Part shown: positions 8,195 to 15,682 of the stretch, in pieces
How the letters are laid out: each line of letters begins with the position of its first letter
Position numbering within the stretch: the stretch's first letter is position 1
Assembly: GCA_002713555.1 (NCBI GenBank)
Contig: PATG01000022.1
Coordinates: 17,347-36,032 of the forward strand
Origin: Planctomycetaceae bacterium
Lineage (GTDB): Bacteria; Planctomycetota; Planctomycetia; Pirellulales; Lacipirellulaceae
DNA length: 18,686 bases
Reading direction: 5' to 3'
Notes under the pieces: model-generated
The model's input: only the letters and a program-made list of their open reading frames with translations
The model's database searches: none
What the model was told of the DNA's origin: nothing
Made by a program: the position numbers and the translations under genes

Positions 8195-9915
8195 TCTACG
8201 AACCTTCCTCCAGTGCTGTCGTCATCTTTCTACTCTTCGTCGGCCTCACGCTTGGGCTTAGCTTTTACCTGGGTCGTAAAGCCCAATCCTCTGCAGGTTA
8301 TTTTGCGGCACATGGCCAAATCCCCTGGTTCGTAAACGGAGTTGCCTTTGCAGGAGACTATCTTTCGGCAGCCTCCTTTCTGGGTATCTGTGGGATGATT
8401 GCCTTTTTTGGCTACGACGGATTTCTTTATTCCATTGGTTATCTGGCTGGCTGGATTGTAGCCCTGTTCATCGTGGCGGAGCCGATGAAGCGATTGGGGA
8501 AATTTACGTTTGCCGACGCGCTCAACTCCCGTTTTGATTCTCCTGGCATCAAGTTCGCTGCGGGAGTTAGCACACTGGCGGTGAGTGTCTTTTATCTCAT
8601 TCCGCAAATGGTCGGAGCAGGCGTGTTGGTACAGCCGCTGCTGGGACTCCCGCATTGGGCTGGTGTGATGATCGTGGGTGCGGTCGTAATATTCATTGTT
8701 GTTACTGCCGGCATGGTTTCGACCACCTGGGTCCAATTTCTCAAGGGATCCCTGCTGGTCCTCTTCAGCGGCGTGCTAACCATGATGATTCTCCAACGTG
8801 GGTTTGAAGTTGATTCCAACACACCTCAGCCGCAAACGGTGACCGAAACTAGCGATGGGAGCCTCTGGATCAATGGCTTGCCCTTTGGCGAATCACCAGG
8901 ACAAGCATCCTTAAAGCCCGTGGGTAGCATTTCTCGTTTACCTGATGGTGAAACGAGTACGGGCCCTGTTGGTCCACTCGAATTTTTCAGTACCTTGCAA
9001 GAAAGCGAAGTCGTACTCTGGTCCGAATCAAAATCGACTTCCGATGATGGTAGCGTCACGACGACTTACACGCCAAAACCAACACCTGGCAGTCAGGTCC
9101 TCCGCCCGGGAGAACATCCTAAATTCGAAGGCATTCGTAGTGAGCAGTTTTCTGACAAACTCAACTTTCTATCTCTGATGCTCGCTCTATTCTGCGGTAC
9201 AGCCTCCTTGCCACACATTCTTATTCGTTACTACACGGTCAAAGACGAAGCGGCCGCACGCAAGAGTACCATTGTGGGCATAGGCTGCATTGGCTTCTTC
9301 TATGTTTTAACGCTCTACATGGGCCTGGGGGCAATGACCAGCGGGGCCATGGATGTAACCAACAGCAATATGGCAGCCCCACTGCTCGCACGCAGCATGA
9401 GTGAATTGCTGTTTGCCGTGATCTCGGCAATTGCATTTACCACCGTTCTTGGTACGGTCAGTGGTTTGATTCTCACCTCGGCAGGTGCGGTCGCCCATGA
9501 TTTGGTTGGATGCCTAACCAAAAAACCGCTGGCAGATCACGAACAGGTTCGCATTGCCAAGATCGCCTCGGTGGTAGTCGGTGCAATTGCAATCGTGCTA
9601 GGCATACGTTTCCAGGAACTTAATGTCAGCTACTTGGTAGGCTGGGCATTCAGCGTAGCGGCATCCGCAAACTTACCATCCCTCGTAATGGTCCTCTTCT
9701 GGAAAGGAGTCACGAGACAAGGCATTATCGCAGCCATCATCGTGGGAATGGTCTCGTCCCTGGGATGGATATTGCTCAGCGCCGACACGTACTCTGCCGT
9801 GTATGGATTGCCTGCTGAAAATGCCCTGGTGCCTTTTAGCCAACCAGGCATTGTAACGATCCCATTAGGGTTTTTGACATTGATGGTAGTTTCATTGCTA
9901 ACCCGCAAGAATTAA
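8191..9915 (+). CDS. actP: Sodium:solute symporter, ActP (acetate permease) type
   Basis: This is a 574-residue member of the SSS family with many hydrophobic spans, in the LeuT fold. Residues 45-70 (PWFVNGVAFAGDYLSAASFL) match the conserved first-helix region of ActP, where transported cation and solute bind. The start is GTG, chosen because AAGGGAGGA (about 8177-8185) lies close upstream and the gene overlaps the DUF485 stop, the usual arrangement for yjcH-actP pairs. E. coli ActP carries acetate and glycolate with a cation; the substrate here is probably a short carboxylate but cannot be fixed from sequence. Compared with a typical ActP there is a long polar insertion at about residues 204-325, rich in Ser, Thr, Pro and Gly, that separates two helices and probably faces the periplasm. 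A HAD phosphatase gene follows after 13 bp. Confidence 0.87.
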   Translation: MIYEPSSSAVVIFLLFVGLTLGLSFYLGRKAQSSAGYFAAHGQIPWFVNGVAFAGDYLSAASFLGICGMIAFFGYDGFLYSIGYLAGWIVALFIVAEPMKRLGKFTFADALNSRFDSPGIKFAAGVSTLAVSVFYLIPQMVGAGVLVQPLLGLPHWAGVMIVGAVVIFIVVTAGMVSTTWVQFLKGSLLVLFSGVLTMMILQRGFEVDSNTPQPQTVTETSDGSLWINGLPFGESPGQASLKPVGSISRLPDGETSTGPVGPLEFFSTLQESEVVLWSESKSTSDDGSVTTTYTPKPTPGSQVLRPGEHPKFEGIRSEQFSDKLNFLSLMLALFCGTASLPHILIRYYTVKDEAAARKSTIVGIGCIGFFYVLTLYMGLGAMTSGAMDVTNSNMAAPLLARSMSELLFAVISAIAFTTVLGTVSGLILTSAGAVAHDLVGCLTKKPLADHEQVRIAKIASVVVGAIAIVLGIRFQELNVSYLVGWAFSVAASANLPSLVMVLFWKGVTRQGIIAAIIVGMVSSLGWILLSADTYSAVYGLPAENALVPFSQPGIVTIPLGFLTLMVVSLLTRKN

Positions 9916-9928
9916 ATACAGAAACACT

Positions 9929-10591
9929 ATGCCACATTTAGCAGTCATTTTTGATGTTGATGGAGTGTTAGTCGATTCGTATCAGGCGCACCTGCAAAGT
10001 TGGCAACAAATGCTTTCTGAGCAGGACGTCCAATTTACGGAAGACCAATTTCGCGCCACCTTCGGGCGCACCTCTGGCGACATCCTCAAAGAACTCCGTG
10101 GAAGCTCGACATCAGCAAGCGAATTGCAGGCTTTCGACGATCGCAAGGAAGCCCTGTACCGTGAGATCATTCGCGAGAATTTCCCGGCCATCGACGGGGC
10201 TCGAGAATTGATAGACTCACTCGCAGCAGCTGGTATCGCTTTGGCCGTAGGTTCATCGGGACCACCTGAGAATATCAAACTCACGCTGGATTGCCTGGGC
10301 TGCAGCGAAAAGTTTGCCGTGCAGGTGACTCGTGTCGATGTGACACGTGGCAAACCAGATCCACAAGTTTTTCAGATTGCCGGTCAGAGGCTAGGTGTGC
10401 AGCCAGCGCTATGCTGCGTGGTAGAAGACGCGCCAGCAGGAATTGAAGCAGCCAATCAGGCTGAGATGATCAGCATTGGCCTCACAGGAACTGCAACACG
10501 TAAAGAACTTGATCATGCTGATCTAGTCATCGATAGCCTGCGGGAGCTTACACCTGAGGTAGTCACTCGGCTTCTTACAAAAATCATCTAG
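9929..10591 (+). CDS. HAD-superfamily hydrolase, beta-phosphoglucomutase/phosphatase-like
   Basis: The protein has 220 residues, the usual size for subfamily IA HAD enzymes. All four HAD motifs are visible: DVDGVLVDS with nucleophile Asp9 and general acid Asp11, Ser109-Ser110 (motif II), Lys142 in GKPDP (motif III), and Glu166-Asp167 in VVEDAPAG (motif IV). The segment between motif I and motif II is a helical cap domain, so the substrate is probably a small phosphorylated metabolite. The sequence style is closest to beta-phosphoglucomutase-like or sugar/glycolate phosphatases, and no single substrate can be assigned. It is 13 bp downstream of the symporter gene, so the two are likely co-transcribed. 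A role in handling a phosphorylated form of the imported carboxylate (for example phosphoglycolate) is speculation. The TAG stop is part of a repeat-like palindrome. Confidence 0.85.
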   Translation: MPHLAVIFDVDGVLVDSYQAHLQSWQQMLSEQDVQFTEDQFRATFGRTSGDILKELRGSSTSASELQAFDDRKEALYREIIRENFPAIDGARELIDSLAAAGIALAVGSSGPPENIKLTLDCLGCSEKFAVQVTRVDVTRGKPDPQVFQIAGQRLGVQPALCCVVEDAPAGIEAANQAEMISIGLTGTATRKELDHADLVIDSLRELTPEVVTRLLTKII

Positions 10592-10616
10592 CGCGGATAT
10601 TTCATGCGTTCGGGTA
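10589..10616. repeat. Degenerate copy of a stop-codon-overlapping palindrome
   Basis: Starting on the TAG stop of the HAD gene, TAGCGCGGAT then ATTTC then AT matches, with one substitution, the left arm and loop of the perfect palindrome at 17056-17080. The right arm here has decayed (GCGTTCGGGTA where CCGGGCTA would be expected). Both copies begin on a TAG stop codon, which suggests a dispersed REP-like element. Confidence 0.5.
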
Positions 10617-11153
10617 TCGAAGCGCAGCTTTGGTTGGGGAGGTGGTGACAAGCGTTTTTCCGGTCCACAGGGAAGGCAACAAACGTTTTTTCAGATATCG
10701 CCGTTTTTTTGAATAAATGCGACACTGGCCGAGGGTCTCTACAATAGATCCCCAGGGCAGACACTGATTCACAACTTGAACGGCGGTTAGCTGGTGGCGA
10801 AGAAGAACGAGTAGTACCATGAATTTCGCGATAACAATCGGCTAACTATTGGACATGGGCTCATCCTTATAAACTGTAAATATATCAATAATACTTAATA
10901 TTATTCAATTACGGAATTCGCCGTTTTCGACGCTCGTTCACTATAATTTGATTGCAGTAAATCATTATTTAGAAATCACTTGGAACTTTCAGGGAACCCT
11001 TAGCGTTGTGCGAGCAGGCATTATGAGATGGGAAATGGGCCTTATTCTTATCAACGCGTCCTCTGAAATTCAATTTCCTCTCTCCTCACTGCTACAAAAT
11101 TTTCTTCACCGCCCCTCTGCGTCTGGGCTGACTCTGCGTTTAACATACTAGCC
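10592..11153. other. Gene-free 562-bp stretch between the HAD gene and gluQ
   Basis: I see no convincing gene on either strand. The left part carries three CG-plus-T-run tracts of increasing length (10653-10659, 10684-10691, 10702-10710), which may end HAD transcription. The middle (about 10860-10970) is clearly more AT-rich than the flanks and holds a perfect A/T palindrome at 10887-10905. The right end carries two CTCTGCGT copies (11115-11122 and 11132-11139) just before gluQ. Short open frames here show no domain, no codon preference and no ribosome binding site. Confidence 0.5.
10887..10905. repeat. AT-rich perfect inverted repeat
   Basis: AATAATA (10887-10893) and TATTATT (10899-10905) form a 7-bp perfect dyad around a 5-base centre. 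It lies in the most AT-rich part of the intergenic stretch. It could be a protein-binding site or part of a promoter upstream region; there is no T-run to support a terminator. Confidence 0.4.
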
Positions 11154-12101
11154 ATGACCCTCTCCCGCACACGTCTAGCCCCTTCGCCCACCGGCGCGCT
11201 GCATTTGGGCAATGCGCGGACCTTTCTGGTGAACTGGGCCCTGGCACGCCAGCAAGGCTGGCAAATCGTCTTGCGGATCGAAGATCTTGATGGGCCACGC
11301 GTAAAAGCGGGCTCGATAGAACAGACCATTCAATTATTGGAATGGTTGGGACTCGACTGGGACGAAGGACCTTATTACCAATTGCAAGACCTGTCGCCCT
11401 ACGAGGGGGCCCTGTCCCAACTGGCAGAGCTGGGAGACATTTATGCATGCGCATGCACACGTCGTGAAATCGAAGCTGCCAGCCTTTCGGCTCCCCATGC
11501 ATCGGATCATGAATTACGCTATCCGGGTACGTGTCGTCCCTTGCACCCTGAGCCCTGCAGCAGCAGCGATTTGTCAAACGAGGGTGTCGCCTGGAGACTC
11601 CGCGTACCGGAGGGATTTATAGAATTTAAGGACACGTTCTCCGGTCTGCAAAGCCATAATGTTCAGCAGACTGTGGGTGATTTTCTCGTACGTACAAAAA
11701 CTAAATTATCCAGCTACCAGTTGGCTGTCGTGGTTGATGACTCGCGCCAAGGGATTGACCAGGTCGTACGAGGCGATGATTTAATATCATCGACACCCCG
11801 CCAATTGCTCCTCTACAAACGATTGCAACTCGGCCCCCTGCCAACCTACACACATTTACCAATGGTGATTGGCAAAGATGGGAGGCGGTTGGCAAAACGA
11901 CACGGTGATAGTCGGCTCGTGCACTACCTCGAGCAAGGGGTCCACACCGAGCGCATCGTGGGTCTACTCGCAGAATGGTGCGGCCTGGGCCCTCGGCAGG
12001 AAATGACACCTGATGAGTTTTGCAATAACTTTCAACTAGGCAATCTACCTAAAGCACCGACAATTTTTACCGCAGACGATGACCAATGGCTACTTTCCTA
12101 A
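11154..12101 (+). CDS. gluQ: Glutamyl-Q tRNA(Asp) synthetase
   Basis: This truncated relative of glutamyl-tRNA synthetase attaches glutamate to the queuosine base in the anticodon of tRNA(Asp), a tRNA modification and not an aminoacylation for translation. At 315 residues it keeps the catalytic Rossmann fold but lacks the anticodon-binding domain of GltX, as expected for the family. The HIGH-type signature is RLAPSPTGALHLGNA (residues 7-21). The zinc site appears as Cys99-x-Cys101 with Tyr123 and Cys127. The KMSKS-equivalent is LAKRHGD, about residues 246-252. No Shine-Dalgarno precedes the ATG, which lies directly after a TAG; the family N-terminus supports this start. The broken DUF2156 gene begins 39 bp downstream on the same strand. 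Confidence 0.93.
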   Translation: MTLSRTRLAPSPTGALHLGNARTFLVNWALARQQGWQIVLRIEDLDGPRVKAGSIEQTIQLLEWLGLDWDEGPYYQLQDLSPYEGALSQLAELGDIYACACTRREIEAASLSAPHASDHELRYPGTCRPLHPEPCSSSDLSNEGVAWRLRVPEGFIEFKDTFSGLQSHNVQQTVGDFLVRTKTKLSSYQLAVVVDDSRQGIDQVVRGDDLISSTPRQLLLYKRLQLGPLPTYTHLPMVIGKDGRRLAKRHGDSRLVHYLEQGVHTERIVGLLAEWCGLGPRQEMTPDEFCNNFQLGNLPKAPTIFTADDDQWLLS

Positions 12102-12127
12102 GCACATTGCTGGCAAACCTTCTCGTT

Positions 12128-12135
12128 GGAGGGAG
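12128..12135 (+). promoter_or_regulatory. Strong Shine-Dalgarno deciding a TTG start
   Basis: GGAGGGAG lies 5 bp before the TTG at 12141, among the best ribosome binding sequences in the window. It marks the original start of the decayed DUF2156 gene, so the reading frame after it is not accidental. Confidence 0.6.
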
Positions 12136-12140
12136 CTGCA

Positions 12141-13123
12141 TTGACACTTGAGCAGCGGGACCGACGGTTGGCATCCGTACGTCAATTTGGCACTTTTACG
12201 CAAGCCTAGTCGACTGCCGTTCAGGAAGGCCTTGAATACTTTTGGCATCAAGAGTGCTATCTAGCCTATCGCAAAAAATGGGGCGTCACCTGTGTTTGGG
12301 CCGATCCGGTGGAACCTTTCGAACTCCACGAACCCCTCCTCTGGAAATTCATTGGGCAGTTTCACAAAACGTGCTTCTGGCAAATGGGGCGCTCCACAGC
12401 GGAAATTCTTACGCGATGCAATTTCTGGATTAACAAATTGGGCTGCGACACTAGGATCAATCTGTCCGACTATAATTTTGAAGGCCGAAAAAAAGAGCGC
12501 CTGTGTCATGCAACAAATTCGCTTGCCAAAAATAATTATACCTTGCAAGAAGGTACCTACGCGCGGAATATAAACCTGGAAGAGGTGAGACACCTTTCTG
12601 AAACCTGGCAATCCACTCGGCAAACCCGTCGCCTGATACATTTTTTTAATCGGCCTTTGGTTCTGACTGACGAACCCGATGTGCGCAAGTTCTTTCTCTT
12701 CAATCCGGCTGGCGAAATCGTCGCCTTTGTGTTTTTCGACCCAATTTATCGCGATGGTCTTATCCTGGGATATTCGCCCGCAGTAAAACGCCGCTTACCG
12801 GACGCACCTCTACGTGCATAAGAGGGCATCATGAAGTTTGGCATGGAACTTTTACAGCAGGAGGGACGCGAGTGCGTCATGCTGGGACTCTCTCCCCGGG
12901 CAGGAATCCAAGATGTGAATTTCGCGCGAATCCGTTGGTGCATTTAAGCTGGATCCGTGGACTCAATGCCTGGTGGGTGAATCGTTTTTTCTACAATCTC
13001 AGAGGCCATGCCGATTTCAAAAAACGCTTTTACGGCTTGGAAGAGCAAACCTATTATGCGTCGGATTGTTTATTGAACGATTTTCGGGTGATAGCATCAT
13101 TGCGCTTGGCGGAGGCTCTTTAA
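12141..13123 (+). pseudogene. Decayed DUF2156 (phosphatidylglycerol lysyltransferase-like) gene
   Basis: From TTG 12141 the frame reads into a protein of the DUF2156 / LPG-synthase C-terminal family, with recognisable stretches such as ADPVEP, NFEGRKKERL, TDEPDVRKFFLFNPAGEI, FFDPIYRDG and NRFFYNLRGHADFKKRFYG. These proteins have a GNAT-like fold; some move aminoacyl groups from tRNA to phosphatidylglycerol, but many soluble members have no known role. Three lesions interrupt the frame. There is a TAG at 12207-12209, a TAA at 12819-12821 with the family sequence continuing in the same frame (EGIMKFGMELLQQEG), and a frameshift in the CGCGCG run at 12923-12928. Removing one CG from that run rejoins DVNF to ANPLVHLSW. 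With these repaired the product would be 326 residues, a normal length. The end overlaps the convergent mntR stop by a few bases. Confidence 0.87.
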
Positions 13124-13533
13124 GATGATTTCTCTAAAAAATCCTGCATCTTTGCCAAGGTTTCGGGGCTGACGTGATGCTCGATGCCTTCGCTATCGGC
13201 TGCGGCCGTAGTTTCACTGACTCCGATCGCGAGGAAAAATTCGTAGACCACCTGGTGACGCTTGCGCGAGGCACGCGCCAGCCGTTGGCCACTGCTGGTA
13301 AGCTCAATAGGGGCGTAGGGTTTGGTGGTGACATACCCGTCACGTTGCAATCTGCCAATCGTGCGATTGACCGTAACGTGGCTTACCTGAAACTGAGCTG
13401 CCAGGTCAACGGCCCGACAGGTTCCCTGGGCGTCTATCTGGTCGGCAATGGCCTCAGCATAGTCCTCCGCCAACTCCGTAGCATGGTCAGACCGGGTCCG
13501 TGAATGTCGATTTTGCTGCCTGGTCCGTGCCAT
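13120..13533 (-). CDS. mntR: MntR-type metal-dependent regulator (DtxR family)
   Basis: At 137 residues it matches the compact manganese-sensing MntR branch, which lacks the SH3 domain of DtxR. The N-terminal winged helix-turn-helix covers about residues 20-85 (recognition helix near SHVTVNRTIGRL). A dimerisation and metal domain follows. All six ligands of the binuclear site in Bacillus MntR have counterparts: Asp24, Glu27, His93, Glu115, Glu118 and His119, the last three in DSEGIEHH. With Mn(II) such proteins bind palindromes and usually repress transport genes. No manganese transporter is in the window; the neighbour transcribed away from it is a pseudopilin gene whose promoter carries two MntR-box-like palindromes. 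On its own strand a weak promoter may lie at 13606-13611 (TTGTCT) and 13584-13589 (TACGAT). The start is supported by GGGAAACAGAG just upstream. Confidence 0.9.
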   Translation of the reverse strand: MARTRQQNRHSRTRSDHATELAEDYAEAIADQIDAQGTCRAVDLAAQFQVSHVTVNRTIGRLQRDGYVTTKPYAPIELTSSGQRLARASRKRHQVVYEFFLAIGVSETTAAADSEGIEHHVSPETLAKMQDFLEKSS

Positions 13534-13660
13534 CTCTGTTTCCCATGGGTAATTTCTCAGCGGGTAACGCCTCAGAAGCTTCTATCGTAAATTGGATCAC
13601 CTGCCAGACAAGGGCCCAAACAAAATGCGATCCTCAATAAAAACAGCCGAATACCCCCCT

Positions 13661-13688
13661 TTGCACAAGATGTAGCCTCTGCTACAAT
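13661..13688 (+). promoter_or_regulatory. Sigma70 promoter of the pseudopilin gene
   Basis: TTGCAC (13661-13666) and TACAAT (13683-13688) are separated by 16 bp, a good match to the sigma70 consensus. Transcription should begin near 13695. The first palindrome overlaps the spacer and the -10 box, and the second begins at the expected start, so the promoter looks built for repression. Confidence 0.6.
13671..13686. promoter_or_regulatory. Putative MntR box 1
   Basis: TGTAGCCTCTGCTACA is a palindrome with two 6-bp arms around CTCT. Its TAGC-N4-GCTA core matches the enterobacterial MntR box as I remember it (ATAGC-N4-GCTAT). It covers the spacer and part of the -10 box of the promoter at 13661-13688, a repressing position. 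Confidence 0.6.
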
Positions 13689-13696
13689 ACTGAAAG

Positions 13697-13712
13697 TGTA
13701 GCATTGGCTACA
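13697..13712. promoter_or_regulatory. Putative MntR box 2
   Basis: TGTAGCATTGGCTACA has exactly the same arms as box 1 and a different 4-bp centre. That is the pattern expected of a true binding site and not of a recent duplication. It starts 26 bp after box 1, about 2.5 helical turns, at the predicted transcription start. Confidence 0.6.
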
Positions 13713-13743
13713 TTTTTCTAGGCATCACTCTTTGGGTGACATT

Positions 13744-14841
13744 ATGTCGAATAACAATGCATTTTTCGGTCGGTCCACACGCGGTTTCACACTCGTCGAA
13801 CTATTGGTCGTCATTGCCATCATGGGAGTGCTGATCGGACTCTTGCTACCGGCCGTGCAGGCAGCGCGTGAAGCGGCGCGGCGCATGAGTTGTGGCAACA
13901 ATCTTAGCCAGCAGATCAAAGCCATGCATAGCTACCACGCGGCCATGAAGCGTTTTCCTTCAGGCTACGAATCCTTCTCAACCCGCAATGGGACAGCTCC
14001 CGCTTGGGCACAAATTGATTCACAAACGTGGGATGCATGTCCTGGTTGGGGTTGGGGAGCGCAGTTGCTAAGTTATCTTGAGCAATCCAATGTGGCACTA
14101 AGCGTTGATTTTTCTAAACCTATCTGGAATCCAGAACACGCGCCTTTGATCAATACTTCGTTCGAATTGTTTCTTTGCCCGTCGGCCAGCGGTGAAAAAG
14201 AGCCTTTTGTCATACGCAATGAAACGGGCAATCCATTGATCCTCAATGGGAATGAAATTGTTGTGGGACGTTCGAACTATGTAGCCAGTCATGGCCAGGA
14301 ATCATGCTGGGGAGAATGCGGGGGTGCGAGTGAGCAAGAGATCTTTTTTGACATTTTCAAAGGTCGTCCTGATGGAGTCAAAACCGTAGAACACCACGGA
14401 GACGTATCTCAAATTGCCGATGGGCCTTTCTATCGCAATTCGAGAACGGCGACAAAACACGTTACGGATGGACTCTCAAATACTATTTTTTTAGGCGAGC
14501 ATTCCTCTGCCTTAAGTGAAAAAACCTGGGTGGGTGTGATTCCTGGTGCCTACACGCATCCGTTATTTTCATCGCTCGATAATGGCCCCGATTCTGCTGC
14601 CACTTTGGTTTTGGTCCATGCCGGTCCATCGGGTGGCGAAGTCGATATTGCCCAAAATCCGATCATTCATCCGGTTAACTTTCCGGCCTATCATGTTGGC
14701 CAAATGTTCTCCGAACATCCGGGTGGTGGTCAGGTGGGTCTGGGAGACGGTTCCGTGCGGTTTATTTCGAGTGACATTAATCTTCTTCTGTTTGCCAAAC
14801 TATCGAGTATGGACGAAGACGATTTAATCGAAGAATTTTAG
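13744..14841 (+). CDS. DUF1559 pseudopilin-like protein (H-x9-DG type)
   Basis: This is a 365-residue protein of the large planctomycete DUF1559 family. The N-terminus carries a prepilin motif, [12 protein letters not shown], with the predicted cut after Gly14, Phe15 as first mature residue and Glu19 at position +5. A hydrophobic helix follows to about residue 39 and then the family's [11 protein letters not shown]. The C-terminal region contains [20 protein letters not shown], the H-x9-DG signature. It is probably exported and held at the cell envelope by type IV pilus or type II secretion-like machinery; the function of the family is unknown. The ATG at 13744 is chosen over a TTG at 13732 because GGTGA lies 5 bp upstream of the ATG. 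The upstream promoter carries two MntR-like palindromes, suggesting metal-dependent expression, which I have not seen described for this family. Confidence 0.92.
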   Translation: MSNNNAFFGRSTRGFTLVELLVVIAIMGVLIGLLLPAVQAAREAARRMSCGNNLSQQIKAMHSYHAAMKRFPSGYESFSTRNGTAPAWAQIDSQTWDACPGWGWGAQLLSYLEQSNVALSVDFSKPIWNPEHAPLINTSFELFLCPSASGEKEPFVIRNETGNPLILNGNEIVVGRSNYVASHGQESCWGECGGASEQEIFFDIFKGRPDGVKTVEHHGDVSQIADGPFYRNSRTATKHVTDGLSNTIFLGEHSSALSEKTWVGVIPGAYTHPLFSSLDNGPDSAATLVLVHAGPSGGEVDIAQNPIIHPVNFPAYHVGQMFSEHPGGGQVGLGDGSVRFISSDINLLLFAKLSSMDEDDLIEEF

Positions 14842-14853
14842 AACCCGGCAGGG

Positions 14854-14889
14854 AACGCCCGCTGTGGCGTTTGCGAGCGTGAGCAAGCC
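14854..14889. repeat. Overlapping hairpins downstream of the pseudopilin gene
   Basis: AACGCC (14854-14859) pairs with GGCGTT (14866-14871) around a 6-base loop. The right arm can also pair with GCAAGCC (14883-14889) through GGC and TTGC. There is no T-run, so this is more like a REP-type element than a classic terminator, though it may stabilise or end the transcript. Confidence 0.4.
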
Positions 14890-15015
14890 AGTTGAAAAAA
14901 ATAATCCTAGCAATGTGTTTTTGACAAGGATCACACATCGCTATGCCTAAGATTCTGTGGCAGTTATCATTTGTGGGTGCAACTATTTCATATTCTGCAG
15001 CATGAAAAGAAATCT

Positions 15016-15327
15016 ATGCCTAGGAACCGTCTGCTTTTGGTTTGCCTGCTCATAGTCTGCTTGCTCGTTGGCTGTGGGGGTTATGAAGAGATCAGCCCCC
15101 GCGCCTATCAGTATGCGCAAGCTTTGTATTCGATTTGCAATCGGCAGGACGATGCCAAACTCATGGATTTTGTAAAGCAACTCGATACGGCAATCGAGCA
15201 AGGGCAACTCACCAGCCAGGAGGCCACCTGGCTGAATGAAATTGTCATGAAGGCCAAAGCTGGCGAGTGGTCCAGTGCAACGCAGGAAGCGCGTCAGTTG
15301 ATGGAAGATCAAATACGCCGGCCCTAA
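15016..15327 (+). CDS. Small predicted lipoprotein of unknown function
   Basis: The protein has 103 residues and begins with a classic lipoprotein signal: basic residues (MPRNR), a hydrophobic core, and the lipobox Leu17-Val18-Gly19-Cys20. Cleavage and lipidation at Cys20 would leave an 84-residue mature protein, largely helical and charged (AYQYAQALYSICNRQDDAKL, then EARQLMEDQ). I do not recognise a named family. The ATG at 15016 is preferred over a TTG at 14971 because it places the signal peptide at the very start; its ribosome binding site is only the purine run AAAAGAAA. A TTGACA at 14921-14926 may be part of its promoter, but the matching -10 (TATGCC, 15-bp spacing) is poor. It converges on slyX with a 22-bp gap. 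Confidence 0.7.
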   Translation: MPRNRLLLVCLLIVCLLVGCGGYEEISPRAYQYAQALYSICNRQDDAKLMDFVKQLDTAIEQGQLTSQEATWLNEIVMKAKAGEWSSATQEARQLMEDQIRRP

Positions 15328-15349
15328 ACGATCTTTCGAAATATGCGGG

Positions 15350-15580
15350 CTAGTAATGAGGGGGCTTTTCGTGAGGTAAATCTTCGCCCGGGTTGCGCTC
15401 AAGCAATTCCTCCGTCAATTTTCGATAATTCGACAACTCACGCCCAAGCCGTTCGATCTCCGTTTGCTGGGCCAGCACGACTTCGTTGAGTTCTTCAAGC
15501 GTACGCTGCTGAAAAGAAAGTTTCTCTTCCAGTTCAGTCACTTGGGATGCCAGGGTGCTCAAGTCTTTTTCGGGTTTCAT
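15350..15580 (-). CDS. slyX: SlyX family protein
   Basis: This 76-residue protein is almost entirely a coiled coil with heptad spacing (LEEKLSFQQRTLEELNEVVL, then QQTEIERLGREL). It ends in the PPHY tail that marks the SlyX family. The role of SlyX is unknown; it is a short cytoplasmic coiled-coil protein found in many proteobacteria and planctomycetes. The ATG at 15580 is preferred because AGGAG lies 9 bp upstream on the minus strand. A GTG two codons earlier is possible but sits only 3 bp from the same site. The gene is divergent from phhB and convergent with the lipoprotein gene. Confidence 0.87.
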   Translation of the reverse strand: MKPEKDLSTLASQVTELEEKLSFQQRTLEELNEVVLAQQTEIERLGRELSNYRKLTEELLERNPGEDLPHEKPPHY

Positions 15581-15606
15581 GATCACCTTCTCCTAAATAC
15601 GGCCGA

Positions 15607-15636
15607 TTGACGCCAACCCTCGCCTAGGCAGATAAT
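15607..15636 (+). promoter_or_regulatory. Sigma70 promoter of phhB
   Basis: TTGACG (15607-15612) and GATAAT (15631-15636), separated by 18 bp, each match the consensus at five of six positions. It points toward phhB and the two genes behind it, within the 102-bp slyX-phhB divergent region. Confidence 0.55.
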
Positions 15637-15682
15637 ATAACCTGCATTCACAATCTTTGCTGCAACATGAGGTACTAATTCA

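Noticed and set aside
10639..10715. An intrinsic terminator formed by the three CG-plus-T-run tracts after the HAD gene
   Set aside because: I could not find a stable GC-rich stem directly before any of the T-runs, so I only describe the tracts.
12207..12209. TAG read as a sense codon (stop-codon reassignment)
   Set aside because: TAG serves as the true stop of the HAD gene, slyX and acuI in the same window, and the DUF2156 gene has two further lesions of other kinds; mutation is simpler.
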